From Chloroflexota bacterium (GTDB lineage Bacteria > Chloroflexota > Dormibacteria > Dormibacterales > Dormibacteraceae): 64,000 nucleotides of DNA. A program made the position numbers and the translations under genes. This document shows positions 51,323 to 61,012 of this stretch, piece after piece. The notes beneath the pieces were generated by a model. That model saw only the letters and a program-made list of their open reading frames with translations. It did not search any database and had not been told where the DNA came from. The first letter of the stretch is position 1, and each line of letters begins with the position of its first letter. The stretch spans positions 1 to 64,000 of the forward strand of contig VBEK01000123.1 of assembly GCA_005889135.1 (NCBI GenBank), read 5' to 3'.

Positions 51323-52789
51323 TTAGTACGCCTTGGCCAGGGCCACCCGGAACTTCGCCGGCCTGCCGCACACCAGGCACCTCCCGGACGCCTTCGACTC
51401 CTCGTCGATGGTGCGGATCGTCACCCCGCCGGCCTCGGCCTTGATCCGGCCCTCCTCCTCGGTGTCACCGCACCACTGGGTCCACACGAACCCGCCCTTC
51501 TCCCGGAAGTGGGCGACCACCTCGTCCAGCGTGCCCAACTCGTAGGTGCGGTCACGCTGAAACTTCTGCGCGCGCTCGTAGAGCCGGCGCTGGAAGTCCT
51601 CTAGCTCCTTGCCCAGGCGGTCGGCCAGACCCGCCACCGGGACGGCGGCCTTCTGGCGCGTGAGCCGGTCGACTAGCTCGACCTGGCCCGCGTCCGCGTC
51701 CCGGGCGCCGACGTTCAGGCGCAGGGGAACACCCTTCAGCTCCCAGTGCGCGTACTTGTCGCCTGGCCGCTCGTCGCGCCAGTCGACGCGGTGGCGGATG
51801 CCCGCGCGCTTTAGCTCGCCAGACCAGCCGTCGATGAAGCGACGCACCTTCGCCTGGCCGTCGTCGTCGCGGAAGATCGGCACCACTACCACCTGGATCG
51901 GAGCGACCTTCGGGGGCACGATCAGGCCGGAGTCGTCGCCGTGCGCCATCACCAGCGCGCCGACCAGTCGCGTCGAGATGCCCCACGACGTCGAATGGCA
52001 GAGCTCGCGCTCGTTTTCCTTGTTCGAGAACGAGATGTCGTAAGCGCGTGCGAAGTTCTGTCCGAAGTAGTGCGACGTGCCCATCTGCAGCGCCAGCTCG
52101 TCGCGCATCAAGCCTTCAACCGTCAGCGTGTACACCGCGCCCGGAAACGTCTCCGCCGGTGACTTTTTCCCTACCAGCACGGGCACGGCGAGCCAGTCCT
52201 CGGCGATGGCGCGGTAGTAGCCGAGGATCAGGTCCGCCTCCTCCATGGCCTCCTGCGCGTAGGCGTGGAAGGTATGGCCCTCCTGCCACCAGAACTCGCG
52301 GCTGCGCAGGAACAGGCGCGAGCGCATCTCCCAGCGCACCACGCTGTTCCACTGGTTGGTCAGCTTGGGCAGGTCGCGGTGGCTCTGGATGTAGCGCTTG
52401 ATGAGCGGGCCGATGATCGTCTCCGACGTCGGCCTCACAGCCAGCGGCTCCTCGAGCTCTTCCATCGCGCCGCCCGCGCGGGTCACCCACGCGACCTCGG
52501 GCGCGAAGCCTTCGATGTGCTCGGCCTCCTTCATCAGGAACTCGCGAGGGATGAGCAGCGGAAACGCCCAGTTCTCGTGCCCGCTGTCCTTGATCATGTC
52601 GTCGAAGGCGCGCATGATCGCCTCCCACATCGCCCAGCCGTAGGGGCGTACGACCATCATGCCGCGCACGCCCGACCAGTCGGCCAGCTCGGCCTTGCGG
52701 ACGACGTCCGTGTACCAGCGGTCGAAGTCGACGGACATCTTGGTGACTTCTTTCACGAAGTCCTGCTGCTCCTCTGTCTGCTGTTTCAT
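51323..52789 (-). CDS. proS: Prolyl-tRNA synthetase, archaeal/eukaryote-type (ProS3)
   Basis: 488 residues, without the editing insertion of the E. coli type. Core: VRPYGWAMWEAIMRAFDDMIKDSGHENWAFPLLIP, VRPTSETIIGPLIKRYIQSHRDLPKLTNQWNSVVRWE (motif 2 region), ELCHSTSWGISTRLVGALVMAHGDDSGLIVPP (motif 3), then the anticodon domain and a C-terminal Cys-containing zinc-type tail ending KAY. ATG 52787-52789 with GGGAG (52798-52802) as ribosome-binding site, unlike the leaderless genes nearby. Confidence 0.96.
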   Translation of the reverse strand: MKQQTEEQQDFVKEVTKMSVDFDRWYTDVVRKAELADWSGVRGMMVVRPYGWAMWEAIMRAFDDMIKDSGHENWAFPLLIPREFLMKEAEHIEGFAPEVAWVTRAGGAMEELEEPLAVRPTSETIIGPLIKRYIQSHRDLPKLTNQWNSVVRWEMRSRLFLRSREFWWQEGHTFHAYAQEAMEEADLILGYYRAIAEDWLAVPVLVGKKSPAETFPGAVYTLTVEGLMRDELALQMGTSHYFGQNFARAYDISFSNKENERELCHSTSWGISTRLVGALVMAHGDDSGLIVPPKVAPIQVVVVPIFRDDDGQAKVRRFIDGWSGELKRAGIRHRVDWRDERPGDKYAHWELKGVPLRLNVGARDADAGQVELVDRLTRQKAAVPVAGLADRLGKELEDFQRRLYERAQKFQRDRTYELGTLDEVVAHFREKGGFVWTQWCGDTEEEGRIKAEAGGVTIRTIDEESKASGRCLVCGRPAKFRVALAKAY

Positions 52790-52819
52790 GCCGTTAGCTC
52801 CCAGGCATCAAATGATCTG

Positions 52820-52825
52820 AAGTTA
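52820..52825 (-). promoter_or_regulatory. -10 box (TAACTT) of proS
   Basis: TAACTT on the minus strand, about 30 bases before the proS ATG, giving a leader of about 24 bases that includes the GGGAG ribosome-binding site. Suggests proS also has its own promoter inside the ispG-proS gap. Confidence 0.35.
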
Positions 52826-52836
52826 GATTTGTGCGC

Positions 52837-52859
52837 GCCCGGACCGTGAGAGGCCGGGC
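52837..52859 (-). terminator. Hairpin at the ispG 3' end
   Basis: Stem GCCCGG/CCGGGC (52837-52842 and 52854-52859) with an 11-base loop, beginning in the ispG stop codon on the minus strand. No T-run follows, so it may be a weak terminator or an mRNA end-protecting hairpin. Confidence 0.35.
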
Positions 52860-54016
52860 TAGGACGGGAGCGGCGCCGCAGGGGCGTGCTCGGCCGCGAT
52901 CGCATCGATCTCGGCCAGCAGCACGGGAAGCAGTTCCTCCTGGGGCACGGTGCGGTACAGCTTACCTTTCTTGAAGATCACTCCCTTGCCGCGGCCGCCG
53001 GTGACGCCGATGTCGGCGTGCCGCGCCTCCGCGGGGCCGTTGACCACGCAGCCCATCACCGCGACCGTGATCGGCACCCGGAGCCTGGCGATGTAGGCCT
53101 CGACCGCATTCACCGTCGGCACCATGTCGTACTCCAGGCGCCCGCAGGTCGGGCAGGCGACCAGGGTCGGACTCTCGACCCGGAACGCGAGCGTCTTCAG
53201 GATCTCGTGCGCAACCCGCACCTCCTCGCGCGGGTCGGAGGTAGCCAACGAGACGCGGATCGTGTCGCCGATCCCTTCGCTCAGCAGGATGCCCATGCCG
53301 ACCGCGCTGCGGATGCTCCCCGCCTCGACCGGGCCCGACTCGGTGACGCCTAGGTGGATGGGGTACGGCCGCGCGGCCGCGAACTTGCGGTTGGCGAGGA
53401 CGTTCGTCCACACGTCGGTCGCTTTCAGCGAGACCTTGATGAAGCCAGGTCCGTAGTCCAGGTCCTCCAGGATCTTGCAGTGCCCGAGCGCCACCTCGAC
53501 CATGCGCTCGGCCGTGCGCTCGCGGTCGTCGCGGTCGATGTGGTGCTGCTCGCGCAGGCTCTTGTGCACCTCCTCGGGCAGCGACCCGGCGTTGACGCCG
53601 ATCCGGAACGGGATCTGCCGCTCCTTGGCCGCGTTCACCACCTTGACCACCTTGTCGCGGTCGGGGATGTTGCCTGGGTTGAGGCGCAGGCAGTGCACGC
53701 CGGCATCGATCGCCATCAGGGCCAGGGTGTGGTCGTAGTGGATGTCGGCGATCACGGGCAGCGGCGAGCCCCTGACGATCTCCTTCAGGGCCTCGGCGGC
53801 CTCGTGGTCGGGGACGGCGGGCCGGACGATCTCGCACCCCGCCTCCTTCAGCTCGTGGATCTGGCGCAGCGTCGCCCTGACGTCACGCGTGTCCGTCTTG
53901 GTCATCGTCTGCACCGCGATGGGGGCGGCGCCGCCGATGACGACGGGGCCGACCCTGTCGTCGCCGACCTTGACCGGGATCGACTTGCGCCGGTTGACGA
54001 GCGCGGGCGTCGTCAC
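52859..54016 (-). CDS. ispG: (E)-4-hydroxy-3-methylbut-2-enyl-diphosphate synthase (IspG/GcpE)
   Basis: 385-residue iron-sulfur enzyme of the MEP pathway. TIM-barrel start (IAVQTMTKTDTRDVRATLRQIHELKEAGCEIVRPAVPD), Fe-S ligands in ACPTCGR and GCVVNGP, then HADIGVTGGRGKG. GTG start 54014-54016 overlaps the rseP stop (GTGA). With dxr two genes upstream it supplies isoprenoid precursors used by UppS. Confidence 0.96.
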   Translation of the reverse strand: MTTPALVNRRKSIPVKVGDDRVGPVVIGGAAPIAVQTMTKTDTRDVRATLRQIHELKEAGCEIVRPAVPDHEAAEALKEIVRGSPLPVIADIHYDHTLALMAIDAGVHCLRLNPGNIPDRDKVVKVVNAAKERQIPFRIGVNAGSLPEEVHKSLREQHHIDRDDRERTAERMVEVALGHCKILEDLDYGPGFIKVSLKATDVWTNVLANRKFAAARPYPIHLGVTESGPVEAGSIRSAVGMGILLSEGIGDTIRVSLATSDPREEVRVAHEILKTLAFRVESPTLVACPTCGRLEYDMVPTVNAVEAYIARLRVPITVAVMGCVVNGPAEARHADIGVTGGRGKGVIFKKGKLYRTVPQEELLPVLLAEIDAIAAEHAPAAPLPS

Positions 54017-55074
54017 CTCAGCCCTGGAAACTGGCCGGTGGCGATGCGCTGGATGTCGAGGAAGCTGATCACGGCCGCCAGCGCCAGCAGCGCAACCAGG
54101 CCGAAGCGCTGGAAGTTGAGCTCAGCCATGCGGTCGAACGGCTTCCGGCGCACCGCCTCGAGCACGACCACGACCATGCGGCCCCCGTCGAGCGCCAGGA
54201 ACGGCAGCAGGTTGGTGAACCCGAGCGCGACCGACAGCAGCGCTGCGAAGAGGATGTACTCGTCGAACCCGCCGCCCACCGACTCGGCGGCCACGACGCT
54301 GATCCCGATCGGTCCCGTGAAGCCGTTCGGCCCGAGCAGGCCGCCGGGAATCTGCCCCGTGACCAGCTGGCTGAGGCCGAGCGCGATGTTCCGGACGGCG
54401 ACGAACGGGAAGGTCACACCGCTGACGACGGCGTCCCTGGGCGTCACCACCCCCCACCTCGCCGCGAGCCCGATCCGGCATAAGTTCGTCTTCTCGTCGC
54501 AGCCCGGCGTCACGATGACGCGGAACGGTTGCCCGCCGGCGTGGACTCCGCCGATGACGATGGCCGCGTTGGGCGCGCCGTTCTCGATCTTCTGCAGCTG
54601 GTCGGGAGCTGTGATCTGCACGCCGTCGACGGACTTCAGGACGTCGCCCTTCTGCAGCCCCGCCGCCGCGGCGGGCGTGTTGGGCAGCACCTCGACGACC
54701 CTTCCTGGCGTGTCGTTGAGCTGCGTCAGGTCGTAGCCGGTGATCAGGAGCATGGCGACGAGGAAGTTGGCCAGCGGTCCGCCGGCGAGGATCAGCAGGC
54801 GCTGCCAGGAGGGCCTGGTGTGGAACCCGTTGGGGTCGGTGAAGTCGCCCGCCTCCATGCCTCCCATGCGCACGTAGCCGAGGATCGGGAAGGCGCGGAT
54901 CGCGTACATCGTGCCGCCGCGCGTCGTCGACCAGAGCTTGGTGCCGGCGCCGATCGAAAACTCGATCACGCGCACCTTGAACAGCTTGGCGAACGCGAAG
55001 TGGCCTGCCTCGTGGGGCGCGATGAGGATGAGGAACATGCCGGCGATCCCGATCACGACCAGAAGGCTGCTCAT
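54013..55074 (-). CDS. rseP: Site-2 protease RseP, M50 family
   Basis: 353-residue intramembrane zinc metalloprotease. Zinc site HEAGH (21-25), a PDZ domain (about 120-185, RVVEVLPNTPAAAAGLQKGDVLKSVDG), and the third ligand motif NLLPFLALDGGR. Cleaves membrane proteins, typically anti-sigma factors, or clears signal peptides. ATG 55072-55074 overlaps the dxr stop (ATGA). Confidence 0.94.
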   Translation of the reverse strand: MSSLLVVIGIAGMFLILIAPHEAGHFAFAKLFKVRVIEFSIGAGTKLWSTTRGGTMYAIRAFPILGYVRMGGMEAGDFTDPNGFHTRPSWQRLLILAGGPLANFLVAMLLITGYDLTQLNDTPGRVVEVLPNTPAAAAGLQKGDVLKSVDGVQITAPDQLQKIENGAPNAAIVIGGVHAGGQPFRVIVTPGCDEKTNLCRIGLAARWGVVTPRDAVVSGVTFPFVAVRNIALGLSQLVTGQIPGGLLGPNGFTGPIGISVVAAESVGGGFDEYILFAALLSVALGFTNLLPFLALDGGRMVVVVLEAVRRKPFDRMAELNFQRFGLVALLALAAVISFLDIQRIATGQFPGLR

Positions 55075-56165
55075 GCGCGCCTCACACTACCGAACTTCTC
55101 CTTGACTTCAGCCCGCGCCCAGCGATCCGCCTCCAGGATCTCGGGAAGGCTGTTGCCGCAGCCTGCGAACGCGGCCAGGGTCCGCTCGACCGTCAGGACG
55201 ATGGCGCTGAACGGGATGTCCCGGGCCAGGAACGCGTTCACCGCCTCCTCGTTGGCGGCGTTCAAAACCGCCGGATGGCCCCCTCCCGTCGCGGCCGCCT
55301 CGCGCGCCAGGCGGACGCTGGGGAACCGCGCCTCGTCAAGGTCGTGGAACTCGAGGCCGCTGAGCTCGGCGAGGGGCGTCGGCGGGACCGCGTCCGGCAG
55401 GCGGTCCGGGTACGCGAGCGCCACCGCGATCGGCAGGCGCATGTCTGGCCTGCCCAGCTGGGCCTTGAACGAGCCGTCGACGAACTCGACCAGGGAGTGG
55501 ACGACGCTCTGCGGGTGGATGCAGACCGTGATCCTCTCCAGGGCGATGCCGTAGAGGTGATGCGCCTCGATCACCTCCAGGCCCTTGTTCATCAGGGTGG
55601 CCGAGTCGACGGTGACCTTGGGCCCCATCGACCAGCGGGGATGGTTGAGCGCCTGCTCGACCGTGACCTGGTCGAGGTCCATGTCGGGGTGGGCCCAGAA
55701 CGGGCCGCCGCTGGAGGTTATGACCAGCCGGCGGACGTTCGCCAGCTCCTCGCCCCACAGGCACTGCCACATGGCGCTGTGCTCGGAGTCGATGGGCCGG
55801 ATCCCCTTCTCGCCGGCGGTACGCATCACCAGCTCGCCCGCCATGACCAGGACCTCTTTGGTCGCGAGCGCCACCTCTTTGCCCGCGCGCAGCGCGGCCA
55901 GCGTCGGGGCGAGAGCTCGCGCCCCTGGGATCGCGATCACCACGAGGTCACAGCGCGGGTCGGTGACCATCGCCTCCACCCGCGCGTCGAAGTCGCCCTC
56001 GCCCGCGCGGCCGTTGACCACGTGCTCGGCCTGTCTGCCGGCCGGGTGCACGCCCTCGGTCAGGCCGAAGAGCTTGAAGCGCTGCGGGTTGCGGTCGATG
56101 ACGTCGAGCGTCTGGCGGCCGATGGAGCCGGTCGCACCGAGGACCGCGATGTTGAGGGCGCGCAT
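55071..56165 (-). CDS. dxr: 1-deoxy-D-xylulose 5-phosphate reductoisomerase
   Basis: 364-residue NADPH enzyme of the MEP pathway. Rossmann motif VLGATGSIGRQTLDVID at the N-terminus, VALATKEVLVMAGELV, PIDSEHSAMWQCLWGE (metal site), ITSSGGPFWA and HPRWSMGPKVTVDSATLMNKGLEVIEAHHLY. ATG 56163-56165 directly follows the cdsA stop. Confidence 0.96.
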   Translation of the reverse strand: MRALNIAVLGATGSIGRQTLDVIDRNPQRFKLFGLTEGVHPAGRQAEHVVNGRAGEGDFDARVEAMVTDPRCDLVVIAIPGARALAPTLAALRAGKEVALATKEVLVMAGELVMRTAGEKGIRPIDSEHSAMWQCLWGEELANVRRLVITSSGGPFWAHPDMDLDQVTVEQALNHPRWSMGPKVTVDSATLMNKGLEVIEAHHLYGIALERITVCIHPQSVVHSLVEFVDGSFKAQLGRPDMRLPIAVALAYPDRLPDAVPPTPLAELSGLEFHDLDEARFPSVRLAREAAATGGGHPAVLNAANEEAVNAFLARDIPFSAIVLTVERTLAAFAGCGNSLPEILEADRWARAEVKEKFGSVRRA

Positions 56166-57008
56166 CTACAGGATGTGGAACACCGTCACGTAGAAGTAGA
56201 CGAGGATCGGCGGGAAGAGGATCGAGTCGATGCGGTCTAGCACCCCGCCGTGGCCGGGTATCAGGTGGGACGAGTCTTTGACGTCGGCCAGGCGCTTCAT
56301 CTGCGACTCCACCAGGTCCCCCACCAGGGCGCTGGCGCCGACCAGGAATCCGAGGACGATGGCGTGCAGCGGGCTGATCCCGAGCACAGCGGAAACGCCG
56401 ATCGTCATCACGATCACCGCGCCCAGGACGCCTGCGATGGCTCCCTCGAGCGTCTTCTTGGGGCTGATGTTCGCGAAGAACGGGTGGCGGCCGATGCGGC
56501 TGCCCACGAGCAGCGCGGCGGCGTCGCTGACGACCACGGCGAAGATCGTGAACAGCGTCCAGACCAGGCCGTTGGGCTTCGACGTGTACAGCAGCAGGTA
56601 GAAGTTGAAGGGCATGCCGATGTACAGGGCGCCGGCCAGGCCCATCGCCCAGCGGCTGAGGCCCTGCCGACGGCCGGGCAGGAACAGGAACGCTCCAAGT
56701 CCACCGACGAGGGCGAGCGCCAGCACCAGCGTGACGTCGACCTCCTTGAGGACGGTGCCGCTGAACGCGAAGAAGGCGCCGAGCGGATAGAGCAGCCACG
56801 CGGGCGCGCGCGAGCCCATCTTGTCGGAGAGGCCGTGGTACTCGTACAGGGCGAAGCCGCCGAGCATGAGCACGAGCGCGTAGACCCCGTAGATGCCGGC
56901 CAGGACCAGGCCGATGACCAGACCGAGGATGACGAACGCGCTGAGGATGCGCACCATCAGCGGACTGGGCTTCCAGGCTCGCGCGAGAGGCGCGTTGCCA
57001 GTCGTCAA
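56166..57008 (-). CDS. cdsA: Phosphatidate cytidylyltransferase
   Basis: 280-residue polytopic membrane enzyme making CDP-diacylglycerol from CTP and phosphatidate. The CDS signature is complete near the C-terminus: SQMKRLADVKDSSHLIPGHGGVLDRIDS. Start: TTG 57006-57008 overlapping the uppS stop (TTGA), which gives a polar N-terminus before the first helix; the ATG for MVRILSAF is a possible shorter start. Upstream in-frame sequence is a shadow of uppS. Confidence 0.94.
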   Translation of the reverse strand: MTTGNAPLARAWKPSPLMVRILSAFVILGLVIGLVLAGIYGVYALVLMLGGFALYEYHGLSDKMGSRAPAWLLYPLGAFFAFSGTVLKEVDVTLVLALALVGGLGAFLFLPGRRQGLSRWAMGLAGALYIGMPFNFYLLLYTSKPNGLVWTLFTIFAVVVSDAAALLVGSRIGRHPFFANISPKKTLEGAIAGVLGAVIVMTIGVSAVLGISPLHAIVLGFLVGASALVGDLVESQMKRLADVKDSSHLIPGHGGVLDRIDSILFPPILVYFYVTVFHIL

Positions 57009-57721
57009 CTGACGGCTGCCTCCGCCGCGGGCCGGCCGCCGAACCGGCGCACGCGCGACGCGTACTCCGCGATCGCCGCCTTCAGCTCTTCCTCGCCGAA
57101 GTCTGGCCAGAGCGTCTCGCTGACCACGATCTCCGCGTAGGCGCCCTGCCACAGCAGGAAGTTGCTCACCCGATGCTCACCCGCGGTGCGGATGATCAGG
57201 TCGGGGTCCGGGAGATCCGGCTGGTACATGCGCGCCGATAGCGCCGCTTCGTCTACGTCCCGAGCCGCCAGACCGTCCTGGATGAGACTGCGCGCGGCGT
57301 CCACGATCTCCGCTCGACCTCCGTAATTGAGGCAAACGTTGAGCACGCCGTTCTTGTTACCCGCCGTGCGCGCCATCGCCTCGTCGATGCGATCGCGCAT
57401 CCTCGCCGAGAGCTCCTCGCGCCGGCCGCTGACGACGATGCGCACGCCGCGCCGGTGCATCTCGTCGATCTCGCGCTGCATCGTCTCGTGGAAGAGGCGC
57501 ATCAGCGCCCGCACCTCGGCTCGTGGCCGGGCCCAGTTCTCGGTCGAGAAGGCGTAGATGGAGAGCGCGTGCACTCCGAGGTCCTCGCATGCCTGGAGGA
57601 CGCGCTTGATCGCCCGCACGCCCTGGCGGTGGCCAAAGCTGACGGGGCGGCCGTGGCGGCGAGCCCAGCGGCCGTTGCCGTCCATGATGATCCCGATGTG
57701 GCGGGGGACCTGGGAGCTCAA
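57005..57721 (-). CDS. uppS: Isoprenyl transferase (UppS)
   Basis: 238-residue cis-prenyltransferase making the undecaprenyl-diphosphate carrier for cell wall synthesis. Motifs: GIIMDGNGRWARRHGRPVSFGHRQG (catalytic Asp and diphosphate loop), YAFSTENWARPRAEV, and DLIIRTAGEHRVSNFLLWQGAYAEI. TTG start 57719-57721. No purine-rich ribosome-binding site is seen; a 495-base structured repeat region lies upstream. Confidence 0.95.
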   Translation of the reverse strand: MSSQVPRHIGIIMDGNGRWARRHGRPVSFGHRQGVRAIKRVLQACEDLGVHALSIYAFSTENWARPRAEVRALMRLFHETMQREIDEMHRRGVRIVVSGRREELSARMRDRIDEAMARTAGNKNGVLNVCLNYGGRAEIVDAARSLIQDGLAARDVDEAALSARMYQPDLPDPDLIIRTAGEHRVSNFLLWQGAYAEIVVSETLWPDFGEEELKAAIAEYASRVRRFGGRPAAEAAVS

Positions 57722-58216
57722 GTAGGAGGAAAGCGTACCGAGCAGACCAAAACCCGGCTTACTCGGGTAGCGAGGGCGGCCGAGTTCACCTCGGCGAGGG
57801 TGAGCAGCCCTGGCGCGAAGCGCCCGGGCGATGAGCGGGAACCATCAGGGTTCCCGCTCATAACTCAGGTGGCCAGGGCGGCCGAGTTCACCTCGGCCGC
57901 GACACGCGTTCCTGTCTGTCTCCAGGCGGGTCTGGTGGAAGACAACTCAAACAATCGGAACCGTATACCGGAGGGTGAGCAGCCCCGGCGCGAGGCGCCC
58001 GGGCGATGAGCGGGAACCATCGGGGTTCCCGCTCATAACTCAGGTGGTCAGGGCGGCCGAGTTCACCTCGGCCGCGACACGCGTTCCTGTCTGTCTCCAG
58101 GCGGGTCTGGTGGAAGACTGCTAAGACAATCCGAACCGTATACCGGAAGGAGAGCAGCGCCCGCGGCGAAGCCGCACGCGCGATGAGAGGAAACCATCAG
58201 GGTTTCCTCTCATAAG
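57722..58216. repeat. 175-bp tandem repeat with conserved hairpins between frr and uppS
   Basis: Two full units plus partial ones: unit starts at 57796, 57971 and 58146 (period 175); an extra copy of hairpin 3 lies at 57779-57795. Each unit has a GGCGC/GCGCC hairpin; a 13-bp stem ATGAGCGGGAACC/GGTTCCCGCTCAT (57831-57861, 58006-58036, 58183-58213); and a 9-bp stem GCGGCCGAG/CTCGGCCGC (57878-57900, 58053-58075). Copy 3 of the 13-bp stem has two changes that are compensated on the other arm. The last stem abuts the frr stop codon. No coding frame seen; transcribed only as part of the frr-uppS mRNA unless it has its own promoter. Confidence 0.93.
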
Positions 58217-58774
58217 TCAGACTTCCATAACTTCGCGTTCCTTGCGGTTCGCCAGGCCGTCGATCTTCTCGATGTGGGCGTCGACAGTCTTTTGGAGGCG
58301 GGCCGACGCCCGCTTCGAATCGTCCTCCGCCACCTCGCCTTGCTTCTGCAGTTGCTCGATGCGGTGGAGCTCGTCGCGGCGCACGTTGCGAATCGCGACC
58401 CGCGCCTCCTCCGCCTTCTGCTTGACGAGCTTCACGTACTCGCGCCTGCGCTCCTCGGTGAGCGGCGGGATCGGGACCCGGATCACCTGGCCGTCGCTGG
58501 CCGGGTTGAGGCCCTGCTCGCTGGTGCGCAGCGCCTTCTCCACAGCGCCGATCTGGCTCTTGTCGTAGACCTGCACGACCAGGAGGCGCGGCTCGGGCGC
58601 GCTGATCTGCGCGAGCTGGTTGAGTGGCGTCGGCGTGCCGTAGTACGGAACCATGATCCTGTCGATGAGCGCCGCGTTGGCCCGGCCGGTGCGGATGTGG
58701 GTGAGCTCGGAGCCGAGGTGGTCGACCGACTTGCCCATCTTCGTCTCCGCCTCCCGGAGGATGGGATCGATCAC
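58217..58774 (-). CDS. frr: Ribosome recycling factor
   Basis: 185-residue factor that splits post-termination ribosomes with EF-G. Typical [46 protein letters not shown] and C-terminal [39 protein letters not shown] 58772-58774 overlaps the pyrH stop (GTGA). Its stop codon is 3 bases from the last hairpin of the 175-bp repeat. Confidence 0.96.
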   Translation of the reverse strand: MIDPILREAETKMGKSVDHLGSELTHIRTGRANAALIDRIMVPYYGTPTPLNQLAQISAPEPRLLVVQVYDKSQIGAVEKALRTSEQGLNPASDGQVIRVPIPPLTEERRREYVKLVKQKAEEARVAIRNVRRDELHRIEQLQKQGEVAEDDSKRASARLQKTVDAHIEKIDGLANRKEREVMEV

Positions 58775-59505
58775 GACGCCGACCCGACGAGCGTGCCGAC
58801 GTCCTCGCCCAGCACGACGCGCTCGATGTTGCCGGGAGTCAGGAGGTTGAAGACGACGATGGGCACGTCGTTGTCCATGCACAGCGTCAACGCGGTGTTG
58901 TCCATGACCTCGATGCCGCGGTTGAGGACCTCCATGTAGCCGAGGTGGTCGAACTTGGTCGCGGTCGGGTCGCGCTTCGGGTCGGCCGTGTAGACCCCGT
59001 CGACCTTGGTTGCCTTGAGGATGACGTCGGCCTCGATCTCCACCGCGCGCAGAGCCGCAGTCGTGTCGGTGGTGAAGTACGGGTTGCCTGTGCCCGCGGC
59101 GAGGATCACGACGCGACCCTTCTCGAGGTGGCGCACCGCGCGGCGGCGGATGTAGGGCTCCGCAACCTGCGGCATCTGGATCGCGGTCATGGTCCGGGCG
59201 GGGATCCCGGTGCGCTCGAGCGCGTCCTGGAGGGCGAGGGCGTTGATCACCGTCGCCAGCATGCCCATGTAGTCGCCCGTGGCGCGGTCGAAGCCACGCT
59301 CGGTGGCGGCGAGGCCGCGGAAGATGTTGCCACCACCGACGACCAGGGCGACCTGCACGCCCATCTGATGGACGCGCTTGACCTGGGTCGCGATCGTCTC
59401 CACGACCTCGAGATCCAGCCCGTAATCGCGCGAGCCGCCGAGCGCCTCACCGCTCAGCTTGAGCAGCACGCGGTTGTACTTGGGCGATCGATCTCCCACG
59501 CTCAC
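58771..59505 (-). CDS. pyrH: UMP kinase
   Basis: 244-residue amino-acid-kinase-fold UMP kinase. [13 protein letters not shown] at the N-terminus, [26 protein letters not shown] and [24 protein letters not shown] start 59503-59505 with AAGGGG just upstream; a second GTG two codons later is also possible. Confidence 0.96.
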   Translation of the reverse strand: MSVGDRSPKYNRVLLKLSGEALGGSRDYGLDLEVVETIATQVKRVHQMGVQVALVVGGGNIFRGLAATERGFDRATGDYMGMLATVINALALQDALERTGIPARTMTAIQMPQVAEPYIRRRAVRHLEKGRVVILAAGTGNPYFTTDTTAALRAVEIEADVILKATKVDGVYTADPKRDPTATKFDHLGYMEVLNRGIEVMDNTALTLCMDNDVPIVVFNLLTPGNIERVVLGEDVGTLVGSAS

Positions 59506-59543
59506 CCCTTTCGACCGGGCGCCTGGCGCGCCCCCGCTCTGGC

Positions 59544-60164
59544 TCAGGACTCCCTGATGTTAAATCGCGCGAAGCGCCGGACCGTGATGTTCTCCTGCAG
59601 CTTGGAGATGTTCTCCGCGATCAGCTGCTGCACCGTGCGGCCCGGCTCGCGGAAGTACTCCTGCTCGAGCAGGCAGTTGTGCTTGAGGAAATCCTCGATC
59701 TGGCCCTCGACGATGCGGTTGATCACCTGCTCGGGCTTGCCGTCCTGGCGCGCCTTCGCCTCGTAGACCTCGCGCTCGGTGACGAGCACTTCGTCCGGCA
59801 CGTCCTCGCGGCTGACCCAGCGCGCCCCGAAGCCCGCGACCTGCAGCGCCAGCTCCTTCGCCAGCTTGCGGAAGTCGCTGCCCTTGGCGACGAAGTCGGT
59901 TTCGCAGTTGACCTCGATGAGCACGCCCAGCTGCGGGGGGTAGTCGGGGGAGGTCGAGTGGAGGTAGGCCTCGACGACGCCCTGCCCGGTCACGCGGTCA
60001 GCGCGCTTGGCGGCCTTGGCGATGCCCTTCTCGCGGAGGATGGTGAACGCCTTGTCGAGGTCCCAGCCGGCCTCCTCGAGAGCGTGCTTGCAGTCCATCA
60101 TCCCCGCGCCCGACATCTCCCTGAGCTTGCGGATGAGCTCGGTCCTGTCCATGCCCACGGCCAT
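59544..60164 (-). CDS. tsf: Elongation factor Ts
   Basis: 206-residue guanine exchange factor for EF-Tu, of the short type with one dimerisation core. N-terminal UBA-like [43 protein letters not shown], then [22 protein letters not shown] 60162-60164 overlaps the rpsB stop (TGATG) with GAGGAGG as ribosome-binding site inside the end of rpsB. Confidence 0.96.
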   Translation of the reverse strand: MAVGMDRTELIRKLREMSGAGMMDCKHALEEAGWDLDKAFTILREKGIAKAAKRADRVTGQGVVEAYLHSTSPDYPPQLGVLIEVNCETDFVAKGSDFRKLAKELALQVAGFGARWVSREDVPDEVLVTEREVYEAKARQDGKPEQVINRIVEGQIEDFLKHNCLLEQEYFREPGRTVQQLIAENISKLQENITVRRFARFNIRES

Positions 60165-61012
60165 CAGCGGGCCTCCTCGTCGTCCGCGCCGTGGCCGATG
60201 AACTCCTCCTCGGAAACGGTCGGGAGGTAGTCCTCCTCGTCTTCGAGGTACTCCTCGATCTCCTCGTAGCGAGGCGTCTCGAGGAACTCGCGGTCCTCGA
60301 CCTCGGGCATGATCTCGCCGCGTGCGGCGGCCTCCTGCCGGCCCTCCTGGCACGCGTCGGCGATCTTCCCCGTGAGCAGCTTGACGGCGCGGATGGCGTC
60401 GTCGTTGCCTGGGATGACGTAGGTGATGAGGTCGGGGTCGCAGTTCGAGTCGGTGATGGCGACCACCGGGATCTTGAGCCGGTTCGCCTCGGTGACGGCG
60501 ATGTGCTCCTTGCGCGGGTCGACCACGTACAGGGCGCCAGGGAGCCGCTTCATGTCGGCGATGCCGTCGAAGTGGAACATCAGCCGGTCGAGCTCGTCCT
60601 GGAGTCGCTTGGCCTCCTTCTTCGGCATCTGCTCGAACTGGCCCTCCTGCTGCATCTTGCGCAGGTCCTGCAGGCGCTCGATTCGCTTCTTCACGGTGCT
60701 GAAGTTGGTCAGCATCCCGCCCATCCAGCGGCGGTTGACGAAGTACATGCCGCAGCGCGCGGCCTCGGTCTGGATCGTCTCCTGGGCCTGCTTTTTGGTG
60801 CCGACGAAGAGAACGGGCCGGCCGCTCGCCGCGACGTTGCGTGTGAACTCCCACGCATCGTCGAGGAGCCGCACTGTCTTCTGCAGGTCGATGATGTGGA
60901 TGCCGTTGCGGGCGGTGAAGATGTAGGTCTTCATCTTGGGGTTCCAGCGGCTGGTCTGGTGGCCGAAATGGACACCCGCCTCCAGCAGCTGCTTCAACGT
61001 CACTTGCGCCAC
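60164..61012 (-). CDS. rpsB: 30S ribosomal protein S2
   Basis: 282 residues. Conserved S2 sequence [44 protein letters not shown] and [35 protein letters not shown], followed by an acidic C-terminal extension of about 45 residues ([29 protein letters not shown]). GTG start 61010-61012 with a strong AGGAGG (61020-61025) seven bases upstream. First gene of rpsB-tsf-pyrH-frr. Confidence 0.97.
   Translation of the reverse strand: MAQVTLKQLLEAGVHFGHQTSRWNPKMKTYIFTARNGIHIIDLQKTVRLLDDAWEFTRNVAASGRPVLFVGTKKQAQETIQTEAARCGMYFVNRRWMGGMLTNFSTVKKRIERLQDLRKMQQEGQFEQMPKKEAKRLQDELDRLMFHFDGIADMKRLPGALYVVDPRKEHIAVTEANRLKIPVVAITDSNCDPDLITYVIPGNDDAIRAVKLLTGKIADACQEGRQEAAARGEIMPEVEDREFLETPRYEEIEEYLEDEEDYLPTVSEEEFIGHGADDEEAR

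Noticed and set aside
57722-58216. A miniature transposable element
   Set aside because: No terminal inverted repeats or target-site duplications at the block ends; the tandem 175-bp period and compensated stems fit a structured repeat better.
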